Positions 24,391-33,701 of a stretch of 64,000 nt of DNA are shown here, piece by piece; positions within the stretch are counted from its first letter, which is position 1, and every line of letters begins with the position of its first letter. Origin of the DNA: DASWYT01 sp965246875 (GTDB lineage: Bacteria > Pseudomonadota > Alphaproteobacteria > Micavibrionales > SZUA-601); NCBI GenBank assembly GCA_965246875.1, contig CBDFFU010000006.1, positions 1 through 64,000 on the forward strand. The letters run 5' to 3'. Both the position numbers and the translations under genes were made by a program. The notes below the pieces were generated by a model. It worked only from the letters and a program-made list of their open reading frames with translations. It searched no databases and was not told the DNA's origin.

Positions 24391-24843
24391 TTAAGCAGCG
24401 GCAATCATATCGTCGGGATGCATCAGCAACGACCGTACGGCATCAAGGCTTGTTGCGGTGCGCAAACGTTCACAAAAATCCTTGTGGCGCAGCAGGCGTG
24501 AAATGCGGGCGAGGGCTTGCAGATGATCAGCACCGGCGTCGTGTGGTGCCAATAAGACAAACGCCAGGTCAATCGGCTTGCCGTCGACGGCATCAAAATC
24601 CAACCCTTGGTCTAAACTGGCAAATAACGCGTAAACACGGTCAAGACCTTTCATGCGCGCGTGTGGAATCGCCACGCCATCGCCCATGCCGGTCGAACCC
24701 AGATTTTCCCGTTCGTTTAGCTTGTCGTAAATATCGTGTTCATCCTGTTGCGTCAGGCTGGCCAATTCCGCCGAGCATTTCTGCAGGAATTGTTTTTTGC
24801 TGTTGGCATGCCAGCGATAAAGCACCGCATCGGGTTGCTGCAT
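24391..24843 (-). CDS. ptsN: PTS EIIA-Ntr family regulator
   Basis: 150 residues of the PTS EIIA type 2 fold. The phosphorylated His is His61 in GVAIPHAR, preceded by ERENLGSTGMGDG. EIIA-Ntr takes phosphate from the PTS-Ntr relay and regulates partners such as kinases and K+ transport, rather than moving sugar. It follows hpf with a 53-bp gap, the common rpoN-hpf-ptsN order, although rpoN is not in this window. The matching EI and HPr are likely those at 43-45 kb. Confidence 0.9.
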   Translation of the reverse strand: MQQPDAVLYRWHANSKKQFLQKCSAELASLTQQDEHDIYDKLNERENLGSTGMGDGVAIPHARMKGLDRVYALFASLDQGLDFDAVDGKPIDLAFVLLAPHDAGADHLQALARISRLLRHKDFCERLRTATSLDAVRSLLMHPDDMIAAA

Positions 24844-24896
24844 GGAAAGTCCTGTTCCGTCAGTGAATAATTGCGGCAGTATAACCGGGGATGGGC

Positions 24897-25490
24897 CTAT
24901 TGGCTATTGACCGTATCAACCCAGCCAATTTGGCCGTCTGCGCGATGGTATACCATATTAAACCCGCCATGACCAGCATTTTTGAACATCAGGGCCGGTA
25001 ACCCGCCCAGATCCATGCGCATAACGGCTTCAGACACCGTCAACGAGTCGATCTGGGTCGGCAGTTCGGCAATGATCAATGGTGCGCCTTCTTCAACCTG
25101 GGCCTGATCGGCGGCCTCCAACGCTTCCTGAGCCTCTGCCTGCAGGGTGTATTCATTGGCTGGCGTCCGCACGGAATTACCCATTTTCTGATGATGGTTG
25201 CGCAAACGATCCTTGTATTTTTTCAACTGGTTAGCCAGCTTGTGTGTCGCTTTGTCAAAGGCCGGGTACGGCTCATGCTCTTCAGCAGTCGCTTTGAGGA
25301 TAATGCCATTGCCAACAGCCACGGTAATATCGCTGCGGTACAGATGATTATGGCTATCCTTGATCAGATGCACATCGCCCTGCACGGTATGGTTAAAATA
25401 TTTGGTGCAGGTTTCGGTCAGCTTGTCTTCGATATAGCCGCGAAACGCATCGCCGATATCCAAATGTTTACCTTGAACAAGCACTTGCAT
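24897..25490 (-). CDS. hpf: Long-form ribosome hibernation-promoting factor
   Basis: 197 residues from ATG 25490 (GGTGA upstream). The N-terminal RaiA/HPF domain (MQVLVQGKHLDIGDAFRGYI, basic patch KKYKDRLRNHH) is followed by a linker and the C-terminal dimerisation domain (MDLGGLPALMFKNAGHGGFN, VVYHRADGQIG). Long HPF dimerises 70S ribosomes into 100S particles when growth stops. An alternative start at 25526 adds 12 residues without homology. Confidence 0.92.
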   Translation of the reverse strand: MQVLVQGKHLDIGDAFRGYIEDKLTETCTKYFNHTVQGDVHLIKDSHNHLYRSDITVAVGNGIILKATAEEHEPYPAFDKATHKLANQLKKYKDRLRNHHQKMGNSVRTPANEYTLQAEAQEALEAADQAQVEEGAPLIIAELPTQIDSLTVSEAVMRMDLGGLPALMFKNAGHGGFNMVYHRADGQIGWVDTVNSQ

Positions 25491-25622
25491 GAGAGTCACC
25501 GTCTTTGTTATTGCATGAACTTCCAATATAGGCCGAAAAAGTTAAAAAGACGAGGCTGAAGATACGAAAAACAGCTTAATTGTGCGTGGCGGTAGTACCG
25601 GTTGTTTTGTCGGGTTTTGAAA

Positions 25623-26475
25623 TCAATAGGAGATCCGCTTGAAATACTGGTTTGGATCATAGGTATCGACGATCCGGTTCAGCTCACCGGAAATAATCAG
25701 CTGACGCATCGTATTATCCAGCATATTTTTCAAACCCGGCTCTTCCAGTTTCAACGCCATTGCCACACCGAATGTATAGAGCGGTGCAGTCGATTGGGCC
25801 TGTTGCAGCACACCCGAATTGGTTTTATTAAATTCCGCAAAGACGCTTGGCATGACGAACGCGATATCGGCTTTGCCCTGCGCAACAGATTGCAGCATCT
25901 CGGCAATTTGCGATGATTGCGGCAGACGCATAAATTTAGCCTTGGGCAGGAGCTTCATCGCGGCGGTCGTTGCCCCTTCGCCATCCAATGCCGCGACTTT
26001 GATGTCTGCCCAATCCTTGCTAATCAGATCACCATTAAAACGCGTGTCACCAGAGTGGACATAACCATAAACCCGGCACCATCGCAAAAGGTGTGGTGTA
26101 ATCAACCTGACCGGCGCGGGGCAAGGTAAAAACATCCGCACACACAGCATCAAAACGGCCACTGGCTAAATCCTGTGGAAAAGTGCCGAAATTAATCTCG
26201 CTGACCCAGTCAATTTTAAGGCCCAACTCCTTGCCCAACTGTTCCGTCAGCTCAACCGCAATCCCTGACATCTTGCCGGTGTTTGGATCTTTCAAAACAA
26301 AAGGCGCTTCTTCGAAATAGCCGCAACGCAAAGTGCCTTTTTGCAGCACGCGTTCATAGGCCGATAAATGTAGCGAACTGTTTAATCTACTGTTGTGATT
26401 TATTAGTGTGTTGCCAGCATACACAGTGGCGGTCGCTAAAAAACCACCCAAAATAATTGCACCCAACGTTTTCAT
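25623..26475 (-). pseudogene. Frameshifted extracellular solute-binding protein (family 3)
   Basis: The first part (26475-26047) encodes a signal peptide, then the family 3 start (LRCGYFEEAPFVLKDPNTGK, GIAVELTEQLGKELGLKIDW, GRFDAVCADVFTLP). It leaves the frame after PFAMVPG and ends at 26047. The second part is in another frame from about 26070 to 25623 (YGYVHSGD, ADIKVAALDGEGAT, GKADIAFVMPS). Joining them with one base restores a normal amino-acid-binding protein of about 280 residues. GGGGA before ATG 26475 is intact. The break is a real mutation or a base error; no permease or ATPase genes are adjacent. Confidence 0.82.
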
Positions 26476-26593
26476 GATTTCCCCATTTGTTGTCTTAATT
26501 ATTATGCTTAATATATCAAATTTTCACTTTTATAAAATGTTTTAATGGTTGTATAGTATATATAAAATATATTATCGTAGATGGAAAACACAG

Positions 26594-27256
26594 ATGGTTT
26601 CAATTAGTCAAATAAAAGCAGCACGGGCGTTGCTAAATTGGAAACAAGCCGATCTGGCGGCAATCAGCGGCGTGTCGGTACCAGCGATTGCCAAAATCGA
26701 GTCGGGCCAAGGCAATCCACGCCAGACAACGATGACTTTGTTGCAAAACGCGTTTGAAAAATCGGGTATTGATTTCTTGGGTGAGCATGGGGTTGATCAA
26801 CGTCAGGAACGTTTTTCTATAGAGACGTTATATGGCCGTGACGCCTTATATAAAATCATGGACGATATCAACCAAGTTTGTTTTGAAACAAAAACAGAAT
26901 TGCTTCTCAGTAATCTCGATGAGCGCGTCTTCATGAAGCTTTACGGCAAGCAAATGAAACCCATTTTGCAAAAACGCCAGAGCTTGAATATCGCCACACG
27001 AGCATTAGTCAAAGAAGGTGAAACATATTTTTTGATGCCTTTAGAATGGCACCGAACAGTGCCTAAAATTTTATTTGCTCAAGTGGTTTACTATGTTTAT
27101 GGCGATAAAATGGTCGTTGCGGATTTTAAAGAGTCGCCGCGGTTCATTGTGATTGAAAGCGCGTCCTTATCAAATGCTTTTCGTCAGCAATTCAATTACA
27201 ATTGGGATAACGGCAAACGCATTGATCCGAAAAAAGCGACGTTGTGGAAATTATAA
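26594..27256 (+). CDS. XRE-type transcriptional regulator with C-terminal effector-like domain
   Basis: 220 residues from ATG 26594. An HTH (ALLNWKQADLAAISGVSVPAI, then KIESGQGNPRQTT) is followed by about 150 residues resembling the PLD-like/TrmB-type sensor fold (ELLLSNLDERVFMKLYG; NAFRQQFNYNWDNG), which suggests ligand sensing, though weakly. It is divergent from the frameshifted solute-binding gene and may have controlled it. A TATA-rich stretch at 26555-26575 holds the likely promoter. It converges on prfA (3-bp gap). Confidence 0.75.
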   Translation: MVSISQIKAARALLNWKQADLAAISGVSVPAIAKIESGQGNPRQTTMTLLQNAFEKSGIDFLGEHGVDQRQERFSIETLYGRDALYKIMDDINQVCFETKTELLLSNLDERVFMKLYGKQMKPILQKRQSLNIATRALVKEGETYFLMPLEWHRTVPKILFAQVVYYVYGDKMVVADFKESPRFIVIESASLSNAFRQQFNYNWDNGKRIDPKKATLWKL

Positions 27257-27259
27257 AAA

Positions 27260-28330
27260 TTACAAATTCGCCAGTTTGCCCAATTGGTCTTCCGTCAATA
27301 ACGGATCAATCAACTGATTCAACGCATCACCCGCGATGATGGCATCCAGATTATACAGCGTGATGTTGATCCGGTGATCGGTCACGCGGCTTTGCGGGTA
27401 GTTATAGGTGCGGATGCGCTCAGAGCGGTCACCAGACCCAACTTGGGATTTGCGGTCTGCCGCGCGTTCCTCATCCAGCTTGCGGCGTTGCTCGTCATAG
27501 ATTTTCGCGCGCAGCATCTGCAAGGCCTTGGCCTTGTTTTTGTGTTGTGACCGTTCGGCCTGGCATGTCACCACCACACCGGTTGGCATGTGCGTAATGC
27601 GGATTGCGGAATCGGTTGTATTCACGTGCTGCCCACCGGCACCCGATGCGCGATAGGTGTCGATCTTCAAATCGCGCTCCTCGATTGTCACGTCAGCCTC
27701 TTCGGCGACCGGTAAGATTGCAACCGTTGCAGCCGAGGTGTGAATGCGGCCTTGCGTTTCTGTTTTCGGCACACGCTGCACACGATGGACGCCCGATTCA
27801 TATTTCAGACGGCCAAACACGTCGGTGCCGGAAATTGTCGCAATCGCTTCCTTGTATCCGCCAATGTCGCTGTCGGTGATCTCATCGATTTCAAAGCGCC
27901 AGCTTTGCTGTTGCGCATAGCGCTGGTACATGGCGAATAAATCAGCCGCAAACAATGCGGCTTCATCACCGCCGGTGCCAGCGCGAATTTCAAGAATGGC
28001 GTTGCGCGTATCGGTCGGGTCTTTGGGAATCAGCGCCAGTTTAAGCTGCTGCTCCATCTCAGGTAACGCTGTTTCCAGTGCCGCAATTTCCTCTTGCGCC
28101 ATTTCAACCATCTCTTTATCACCCGCGACATCTTTCAACATGTCACGCGCGGCTGCGAGGTCGCTTTGTGTTTTTTGCAATTGCTGGATCAAGCTAACCA
28201 CATTGCTCAGGTCGCTATATTCTTTGGCAAGCTTGGCCATTTGATCCGGTTTGAGATCGGGCGATTGCAGATCGTTATTGACCTGATCATAACGGTCGAG
28301 AATTTGTGTCAGTTTTTGATCGAAGCTCAT
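27260..28330 (-). CDS. prfA: Peptide chain release factor 1
   Basis: 356 residues, normal length. The catalytic GGQ is in SGAGGQHVN (about residue 230), the PxT-type recognition region and the C-terminal basic stretch (NKAKALQMLRAKIYDEQRRK) are present. RF1 releases peptides at UAA and UAG. prmC, which methylates the GGQ Gln and often follows prfA, is not here. Confidence 0.97.
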   Translation of the reverse strand: MSFDQKLTQILDRYDQVNNDLQSPDLKPDQMAKLAKEYSDLSNVVSLIQQLQKTQSDLAAARDMLKDVAGDKEMVEMAQEEIAALETALPEMEQQLKLALIPKDPTDTRNAILEIRAGTGGDEAALFAADLFAMYQRYAQQQSWRFEIDEITDSDIGGYKEAIATISGTDVFGRLKYESGVHRVQRVPKTETQGRIHTSAATVAILPVAEEADVTIEERDLKIDTYRASGAGGQHVNTTDSAIRITHMPTGVVVTCQAERSQHKNKAKALQMLRAKIYDEQRRKLDEERAADRKSQVGSGDRSERIRTYNYPQSRVTDHRINITLYNLDAIIAGDALNQLIDPLLTEDQLGKLANL

Positions 28331-28401
28331 GGAGATATCTATTCAAAGGAAAGGCAAAAGAACCGCACACCGGCGGACGAGTCAGGACAGCGATACAGTC
28401 G

Positions 28402-29436
28402 CTAACGTGCTGGGGTCAGCTGAGCGGGTTCCAAAGCCACGGCGCGCTTCACTTCGCCTGTCTTGCCCAGGGCGCCCAGTTTTTTGCCGTCCAGAATAAT
28501 CTGCACCCCGGCGGCATTGCCGGTGGTCAGGGTCACGCCCGGCTTGTTGGGGATCGGCAAGGCCTGACCCAGACGCAGAATGTTGGTGAACAGGATATTG
28601 CCTTCAGCATCAGCAATCTCAACCCAGCTGGGCTGTAACGCTTCAACCAGAATGCGGGTACCCTCTGGTGCTTTAATAGGGGGCGTTTTGATCGCAGGCG
28701 TAACAGCCGGCGTTGTGGTTGGTGCCGCGGCTGTCGGTGTCGCGACAGTTTCAGGAGCGGCAAAATCCGGTGCTGCTGGCACAGGAGCCGCATCGCTAAC
28801 ATCGGCATTCACAGCAGAAGCCGGATTGGTGGTGGTTACTGTGCCTGTGCTGGACACGATAGCGGTTCTGTCCGGAACGGGTGGCGAGTTCACCACAGAG
28901 TTGGCACTGACAGAATTCAGGCCAAGGGTTTCATTTTGTACGGCTGGTGGCTGTGGGGTTGGTGCATCCAGATTGGCCGGCTTCCGGGTATTCCAGATCA
29001 CACCGCCAACGATGAACACCACCAGCAAGGCGGCAATGATGAATAACGCCAGACGGTTGGGTAACAGGCTCTGGCTGACCGGGGTTGGCATGGCAAGCTC
29101 AACCCGGGCCGTTGGCACACCGCGTCCGCCATAGGCCTCACGTTTGAATTGCTCGACAATCAGACTGGCGTCCAGACCCAATAAATGAGCGTAATTATTA
29201 ACAAAACCAACCGCATAAACGCGTTCCGGCAATTCGCGATAGATCCCGTCTTCCAGGCAGTCCAGGTAATATTTGCGGATCATCAACTCATCCGCGACCA
29301 TCTCAATCGTCAGGTCACGGGCTTCACGCGCCGCGCGCAATTGCTGGCCCAAAGGGGCAACAGCCGGGCTTTCAGGAGCAGGAATAACTGTTTTTTGTTT
29401 TGCGGTACTGGCCGCTTTTGTTTTGCCGGTAGCCAT
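28402..29436 (-). CDS. rodZ: RodZ-like cytoskeletal HTH membrane protein
   Basis: 344 residues: an HTH_25 domain (LRAAREARDLTIEMVADEL, RKYYLDCLEDGIYRELP), one membrane helix (LALFIIAALLVVFIVGGVIW, about 130-149), a long Ala/Pro/Thr linker (150-260) and the C-terminal DUF4115 domain (ILVEALQPSWVEIADAEG). RodZ links MreB to the membrane and rodA lies 2 kb away on the other strand, supporting a cell-shape locus. mreB itself is not in this window. Confidence 0.88.
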   Translation of the reverse strand: MATGKTKAASTAKQKTVIPAPESPAVAPLGQQLRAAREARDLTIEMVADELMIRKYYLDCLEDGIYRELPERVYAVGFVNNYAHLLGLDASLIVEQFKREAYGGRGVPTARVELAMPTPVSQSLLPNRLALFIIAALLVVFIVGGVIWNTRKPANLDAPTPQPPAVQNETLGLNSVSANSVVNSPPVPDRTAIVSSTGTVTTTNPASAVNADVSDAAPVPAAPDFAAPETVATPTAAAPTTTPAVTPAIKTPPIKAPEGTRILVEALQPSWVEIADAEGNILFTNILRLGQALPIPNKPGVTLTTGNAAGVQIILDGKKLGALGKTGEVKRAVALEPAQLTPAR

Positions 29437-29519
29437 GTCACTCTATCGCGGTCGATGCCAAGATGGTTTATAACGGTAATCGTCGTTCTTCTCTTAGCCG
29501 GAAAAGCCGCTTTCTGCAA

Positions 29520-30257
29520 ATGAAACTTGCTCCACGCCCTGTTACCCCTGTGCCAGACTTTGGCCGGCATGCCGCCGATTGGTGGGATGCCGATGGCCCC
29601 ATGGCGCCGTTGCACCGCCTGAATCCGGTGCGATTGACCTACATCAGGGACGTTGTCTGCCGCCATTTTGACCGGCTACCGGCGCAGTCTCAGTCGTTTA
29701 ACGGGTTAAACCTCTTGGATATCGGCTGCGGCGGGGGTCTGGTGACCGAGCCAATAACCCGCCTGGTCGGTACGGTCACCGGCATTGATGCCAGTGCGGA
29801 GCTGATCGCTACCGCACACGACCATGCCGTGGCAAATGGCCTGACGATCGGCTACCGGGCGGTACTCAGTGACGCCTTGGTCAAAATGAAAAAAACATAC
29901 GATGTCGTGCTGGCGTTAGAGGTGATCGAGCATGTCGATGACCCGGATGCGTTATTGCGTGATATCGCAAACTTACTGAAACCAGGCGGCATCGCGATTG
30001 TCTCGACGCCAAACCGCACATCGCAATCCTATTTGAAAGTCATTCTGGCCGCTGAATATCTGGTGCGCTGGGTCCCGCCTGGCACACATGAATGGCAACG
30101 TTTTTTACAGCCGCACGAACTGGCCGACAAAGCCCGTCAGCATAATTTGCAACCTGTCGAAACGATGGGTTTGCATTATGATCTGTTGCAACGCGCGTTT
30201 CGCTTGCGCGCCGACCGGCTGGAGGTGAATTATTTTATGGTGCTGCGTCATGCGTAA
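29520..30257 (+). CDS. ubiG: 3-demethylubiquinone O-methyltransferase UbiG
   Basis: 245 residues from ATG 29520. The start WWDADGPMAPLHRLNPVRLTYI, the SAM-binding motif LLDIGCGGGLVTEPI, and ALEVIEHVDDPD, then VSTPNRTSQSYL, fit UbiG exactly. It performs both O-methylations of ubiquinone synthesis. It overlaps the ubiH-like gene by 8 bp, so they are coupled. Confidence 0.93.
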   Translation: MKLAPRPVTPVPDFGRHAADWWDADGPMAPLHRLNPVRLTYIRDVVCRHFDRLPAQSQSFNGLNLLDIGCGGGLVTEPITRLVGTVTGIDASAELIATAHDHAVANGLTIGYRAVLSDALVKMKKTYDVVLALEVIEHVDDPDALLRDIANLLKPGGIAIVSTPNRTSQSYLKVILAAEYLVRWVPPGTHEWQRFLQPHELADKARQHNLQPVETMGLHYDLLQRAFRLRADRLEVNYFMVLRHA

Positions 30258-31434
30258 AACAACAAAACAGCAACAAGCGGACATCGTCATCGTCGGCAAC
30301 GGCCTGGCCGGGTTAGCGATGGCCATGGCCTTGGCGAAAGCAAATATTGCCTCCGTATTGATCGGCTCCTTTCACCAACCGCTTGAGGATGGCCGCACGA
30401 CGGCCATCATGCAGGGTGGCGTGACGTTTCTGCAAACACTGGGCCTGTGGAATGAATCTGCTTTACAGCCGGTGCCGTTGCAAACCATGCGCCTGATTTC
30501 AGGCAAGGCGGATATCATCTTTCCAGCCAGTGAAATCGATCTGCCGCAATTCGGTTTTAATGTGACGAATGCCAAGCTCAAAACATTCTGGCTGCAACAA
30601 ATTGCTGCTATGCCGCAGATCACGATGGTGGATGCACAGGTGACGGTCATCAACACCAATGCGCAAAACATGCCGGTTATCACGTGTGACAATGGTGAGA
30701 CGATTACGGCACGCCTGCTGATCGCCGCCGATGGGCGTCAGTCCATTGTGCGTGACTTCGCCAATATTGGCTTGACGTCAACAGCCTTAGATCAACATGC
30801 GTTGGTGTGCATCGTCGCGGCAGACCAACCGCATCACTTCACCTCAACCGAATGGTATCACAGCGGCGGGCCGTTCACGCTGGTGCCGATGCAAGGCAAT
30901 CAGATGGCGGTCGTCTATTGTGATATAGCTGATAAAATCGCCGGCCTGAAACGACAATCCAATCTCGATCTGGGCGACTATTTCACCGATTTCAGCAACA
31001 GCGAATTTGGCACGTTGCGTGTCATCAACACGCCGCAAAGCTGGCCGGTGCAGCCCCAGCAGGCTGATGCCTTAATCGCACCACATGTCGCCTTGATCGG
31101 TGAGGCGGCACATGTGATGCCACCACTGGCCGCACAAGGCTTTAACACCAGCCTGCGTGATATCGAAGCCTTGCAGCATAATCTGCAACAGGCCTATCGC
31201 TTGGGTCTCGATTGTGGACATGTATCGACACTGCAATCTTATGCGGACCAGCGCCGTCTTGATATTCGCCTGCGCGGTACCAGCGTCAATTGGTTGAACA
31301 CCATTATCCGCCAGGACGGTGTCATCGGCCGCCGCGCGCATCAATTCGCCTTTCGCGCGCTTGATGCGTTGACGCCTTTGAAAAAATTGCTGATGCGCAC
31401 AGCCTTGGCGCCAACGACACGGAACGCTGCATGA
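30250..31434 (+). CDS. UbiH/UbiF/COQ6-family FAD monooxygenase
   Basis: 394 residues. GxGxxG-type FAD site IVIVGNGLAGLAMAMALAKA near the N-terminus, the middle motif LLIAADGRQSIVRDF and the late GEAAHVMPPLAAQGFNTSL are typical of ubiquinone ring hydroxylases. The exact ring position (UbiH, UbiI or UbiF type) cannot be decided. It lies between ubiG and rodA, overlapping rodA by 4 bp (ATGA). Confidence 0.9.
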   Translation: MRKTTKQQQADIVIVGNGLAGLAMAMALAKANIASVLIGSFHQPLEDGRTTAIMQGGVTFLQTLGLWNESALQPVPLQTMRLISGKADIIFPASEIDLPQFGFNVTNAKLKTFWLQQIAAMPQITMVDAQVTVINTNAQNMPVITCDNGETITARLLIAADGRQSIVRDFANIGLTSTALDQHALVCIVAADQPHHFTSTEWYHSGGPFTLVPMQGNQMAVVYCDIADKIAGLKRQSNLDLGDYFTDFSNSEFGTLRVINTPQSWPVQPQQADALIAPHVALIGEAAHVMPPLAAQGFNTSLRDIEALQHNLQQAYRLGLDCGHVSTLQSYADQRRLDIRLRGTSVNWLNTIIRQDGVIGRRAHQFAFRALDALTPLKKLLMRTALAPTTRNAA

Positions 31435-32564
31435 GTATGCTGCTGTCCCTGTCGCGTGAACCGGACTGGTTGCAAAAAGTCAAAAACCTCAATTGGGGTT
31501 TGGTCATACTGATTGTGGTGGTCGGTGGTATCGGCTTTCTGGCGCTGTTTTCTGCAGGCGGCGGGCATCTTGATCCGTATGCCAGCAAACATATCGTGCG
31601 TTTTAGCGTCGGCTTTGTCGGCATGCTGATCACAGCATTTATTTCCATTCGCTATTGGCGCGCCTTGGCCTGGCCGTTGTATGGTTTGTCATTGGTTATG
31701 TTGTTGTATGTCGATATTCGCGGACATATCGGCATGGGCGCGCAGCGCTGGATCAATCTGGGTTTTATTCAATTGCAACCGTCCGAATTAATGAAAATTA
31801 CCATGGTGCTGGCCTTGGCCGCTTATTACGAACGGTTTGATGGTGCCCCGCTGTCACGTTTGCGTTACCTGGCCGCACCGCTGGCGATTATCGCGATGCC
31901 GGTCATGTTGGTCGTCACCCAACCTGATTTGGGAACAGGAACGCAATTATCGTTATTGGGCATCGCCATCATGTTTTTGGCAGGCGTCAGCTGGTGGTGG
32001 TTTGCCGCGGGCGGCGCATTGGTGGGCGCGGCTATCCCCGTGGCCTGGTCGATGATGTACGAATATCAACGCAACCGCATCCGCATTTTCATGGACCCGG
32101 AATCGGATCCGCTGGGTACTGGCTATCACGTGTCCCAAGCCAAAATCGCCATGGGATCGGGTGGCTTTTACGGCAAGGGATTTTTGCAAGGTACGCAGTC
32201 ACGCCTGAACTTCTTGCCGGAAAAAGAAACCGATTTTGTGTTCACGTTATGGACGGAAGAATGGGGCATGATCGGCGGCATCGTGTTGCTGGGCCTCTTC
32301 ATGTTTATTTTTACCTATGGCCTGTTAATCGCTATGCGCTGCCGCTATCCGTTCCAGCGTCTGGTCGTGATGGGACTCAGCATCAATCTGGCTTTATACG
32401 TCTTTATCAATTCGGGGATGGTGATGGGATTGTTGCCGGTCGTGGGTGTGCCAATGCCGCTGGTCAGCCACGGCGGGACAGCGATGTTGGCGACATTGTT
32501 CGCATTCGGACTGATTTTATCGGCGTCCATTCACCGCGACACGAAATTCAACCGCTACATGTAG
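31431..32564 (+). CDS. rodA: Peptidoglycan glycosyltransferase RodA (SEDS family)
   Basis: 377 residues with about ten membrane helices. The SEDS signatures are IQLQPSELMKITMVLALA, VVTQPDLGTG and the end GVPMPLVSHGGTAML. RodA polymerises glycan strands for cell elongation together with a class B PBP. The neighbouring PBP2 gene (mrdA) is absent here. ATG 31431 overlaps the ubiH-like stop. Confidence 0.95.
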   Translation: MSMLLSLSREPDWLQKVKNLNWGLVILIVVVGGIGFLALFSAGGGHLDPYASKHIVRFSVGFVGMLITAFISIRYWRALAWPLYGLSLVMLLYVDIRGHIGMGAQRWINLGFIQLQPSELMKITMVLALAAYYERFDGAPLSRLRYLAAPLAIIAMPVMLVVTQPDLGTGTQLSLLGIAIMFLAGVSWWWFAAGGALVGAAIPVAWSMMYEYQRNRIRIFMDPESDPLGTGYHVSQAKIAMGSGGFYGKGFLQGTQSRLNFLPEKETDFVFTLWTEEWGMIGGIVLLGLFMFIFTYGLLIAMRCRYPFQRLVVMGLSINLALYVFINSGMVMGLLPVVGVPMPLVSHGGTAMLATLFAFGLILSASIHRDTKFNRYM

Positions 32565-32763
32565 AGATGATGGTGGCCGTAATCGGCTCCAGCGCCTGCT
32601 GCACCTTGAGCAGTGCTTCATGACGCTGCAGCATGATATAATCGGTGCTGAGCGTGTTGTAGTAATCGCGAATTTGCCGGGCAACAGGCGGGCGTTCGAC
32701 ATTTTGAACCGGTCGTTGATCGCGAACGACACTTGGCGGCAGGCTGGATGTTAAAGAAACCAT
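32548..32763 (-). CDS. Small protein overlapping the rodA 3' end
   Basis: 71 residues with a helical C-terminal half (RQIRDYYNTLSTDYIMLQRH, EALLKVQQALEPI) and no known domain. AGGA lies about 9 bases before ATG 32763. It overlaps rodA by 17 bp on the opposite strand. Coding is plausible but rests on the ribosome site and clean frame. Confidence 0.45.
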   Translation of the reverse strand: MVSLTSSLPPSVVRDQRPVQNVERPPVARQIRDYYNTLSTDYIMLQRHEALLKVQQALEPITATIISTCSG

Positions 32764-33046
32764 GTCAAAAATCCTGTATCAAAGCGAATCGTCAGATAAA
32801 AACAATTGCAAACAAATGATTAATAACTTTAATATTACATAAAATTAAGACAAAATCAATAAAATACTGAATTCATGTTTATGCCTTGAAATAATTGATG
32901 AATCTTTTGTGCCACAGCGGAAGACTTTATTAAAAAAACCGTGGCTTACACCTTGCGGCACTCATCCTTTGCGTCTATCTATCAAAGGCAACCGATATTC
33001 GGCTTTTTCACATTATTTTTAACCAACCCTTGCAAGGAGCAATTCC

Positions 33047-33583
33047 ATGATCCGTCGTATAATGCTCGTGTTGGCGCTGGCTGTTCTGGTAACTGCTTGC
33101 TCCTCCACGCCTGATAGCTCGGCTACGTCCACAACCGATGGTATGACCACCGAAACCAACCGTGGCGCCATGAACAAAGACGATGTTATCTTTGATAACA
33201 ACGGCCAAACTGGTGCGACAGCCGGTGCTGGTTCCCAAGAAGACCTCGTTGCCAACGCTGGCGACCGTGTATTCTTCGCGAATGACAGCTCAGACGTTGC
33301 GGTCGATGGTCGCGCTGTTCTCGAGAAACAAGCGCAATGGCTGAAAACTTACGCCAATGTCAGCATCACGGTTGAAGGCCATTGCGATGAGCGTGGCACC
33401 CGTGAATACAACATGGCTTTGGGCGAACGTCGTGCCAATGCTGTTAAAAACTACCTGATGTCCCTGGGCGTCGATGGCAGCCGTATCAACACCATTTCAT
33501 ATGGTAAAGAGCGTCCGGCCGTTATGGGTAACGATGAGTCGGCCTGGAGCCAAAACCGTCGCGGCGTCACCGTCGTCAACTAA
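33047..33583 (+). CDS. pal: Peptidoglycan-associated lipoprotein Pal
   Basis: 178 residues with a lipoprotein signal peptide (lipobox LVTAC, lipidated Cys18), a flexible Ser/Thr/Gly-rich stretch and a C-terminal OmpA-like domain (VEGHCDERGTREYNMALG, ERRANAVKNYL) that grips diaminopimelate. Pal is the outer-membrane part of the Tol-Pal system. tolQRAB do not precede it here. AAGGAG is about 6 bases before the ATG. Confidence 0.96.
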   Translation: MIRRIMLVLALAVLVTACSSTPDSSATSTTDGMTTETNRGAMNKDDVIFDNNGQTGATAGAGSQEDLVANAGDRVFFANDSSDVAVDGRAVLEKQAQWLKTYANVSITVEGHCDERGTREYNMALGERRANAVKNYLMSLGVDGSRINTISYGKERPAVMGNDESAWSQNRRGVTVVN

Positions 33584-33627
33584 GCTTTGCCGGAAACGTT
33601 TGCTTAAAACGTTTTTGCAATCATAAA

Positions 33628-33669
33628 AACCCCGCTTGTGGTTTTCCGCAAGCGGGGTTATTTTTATTT
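33628..33669 (+). terminator. Strong Rho-independent terminator after pal
   Basis: AACCCCGCTTG (33628-33638), loop of 10 nt, CAAGCGGGGTT (33649-33659), then a T-rich tail. It separates pal from cpoB, so cpoB is expressed by read-through or from 33670-33701. Confidence 0.88.
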
Positions 33670-33701
33670 GGATTGATTTTTGCCTTTTAAGGATTTTGCC
33701 G

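Noticed and set aside
28580..29134. Long antisense frame (184 codons) inside rodZ
   Set aside because: It is the shadow of the Ala/Pro/Thr-rich rodZ linker; low complexity, no ribosome site.
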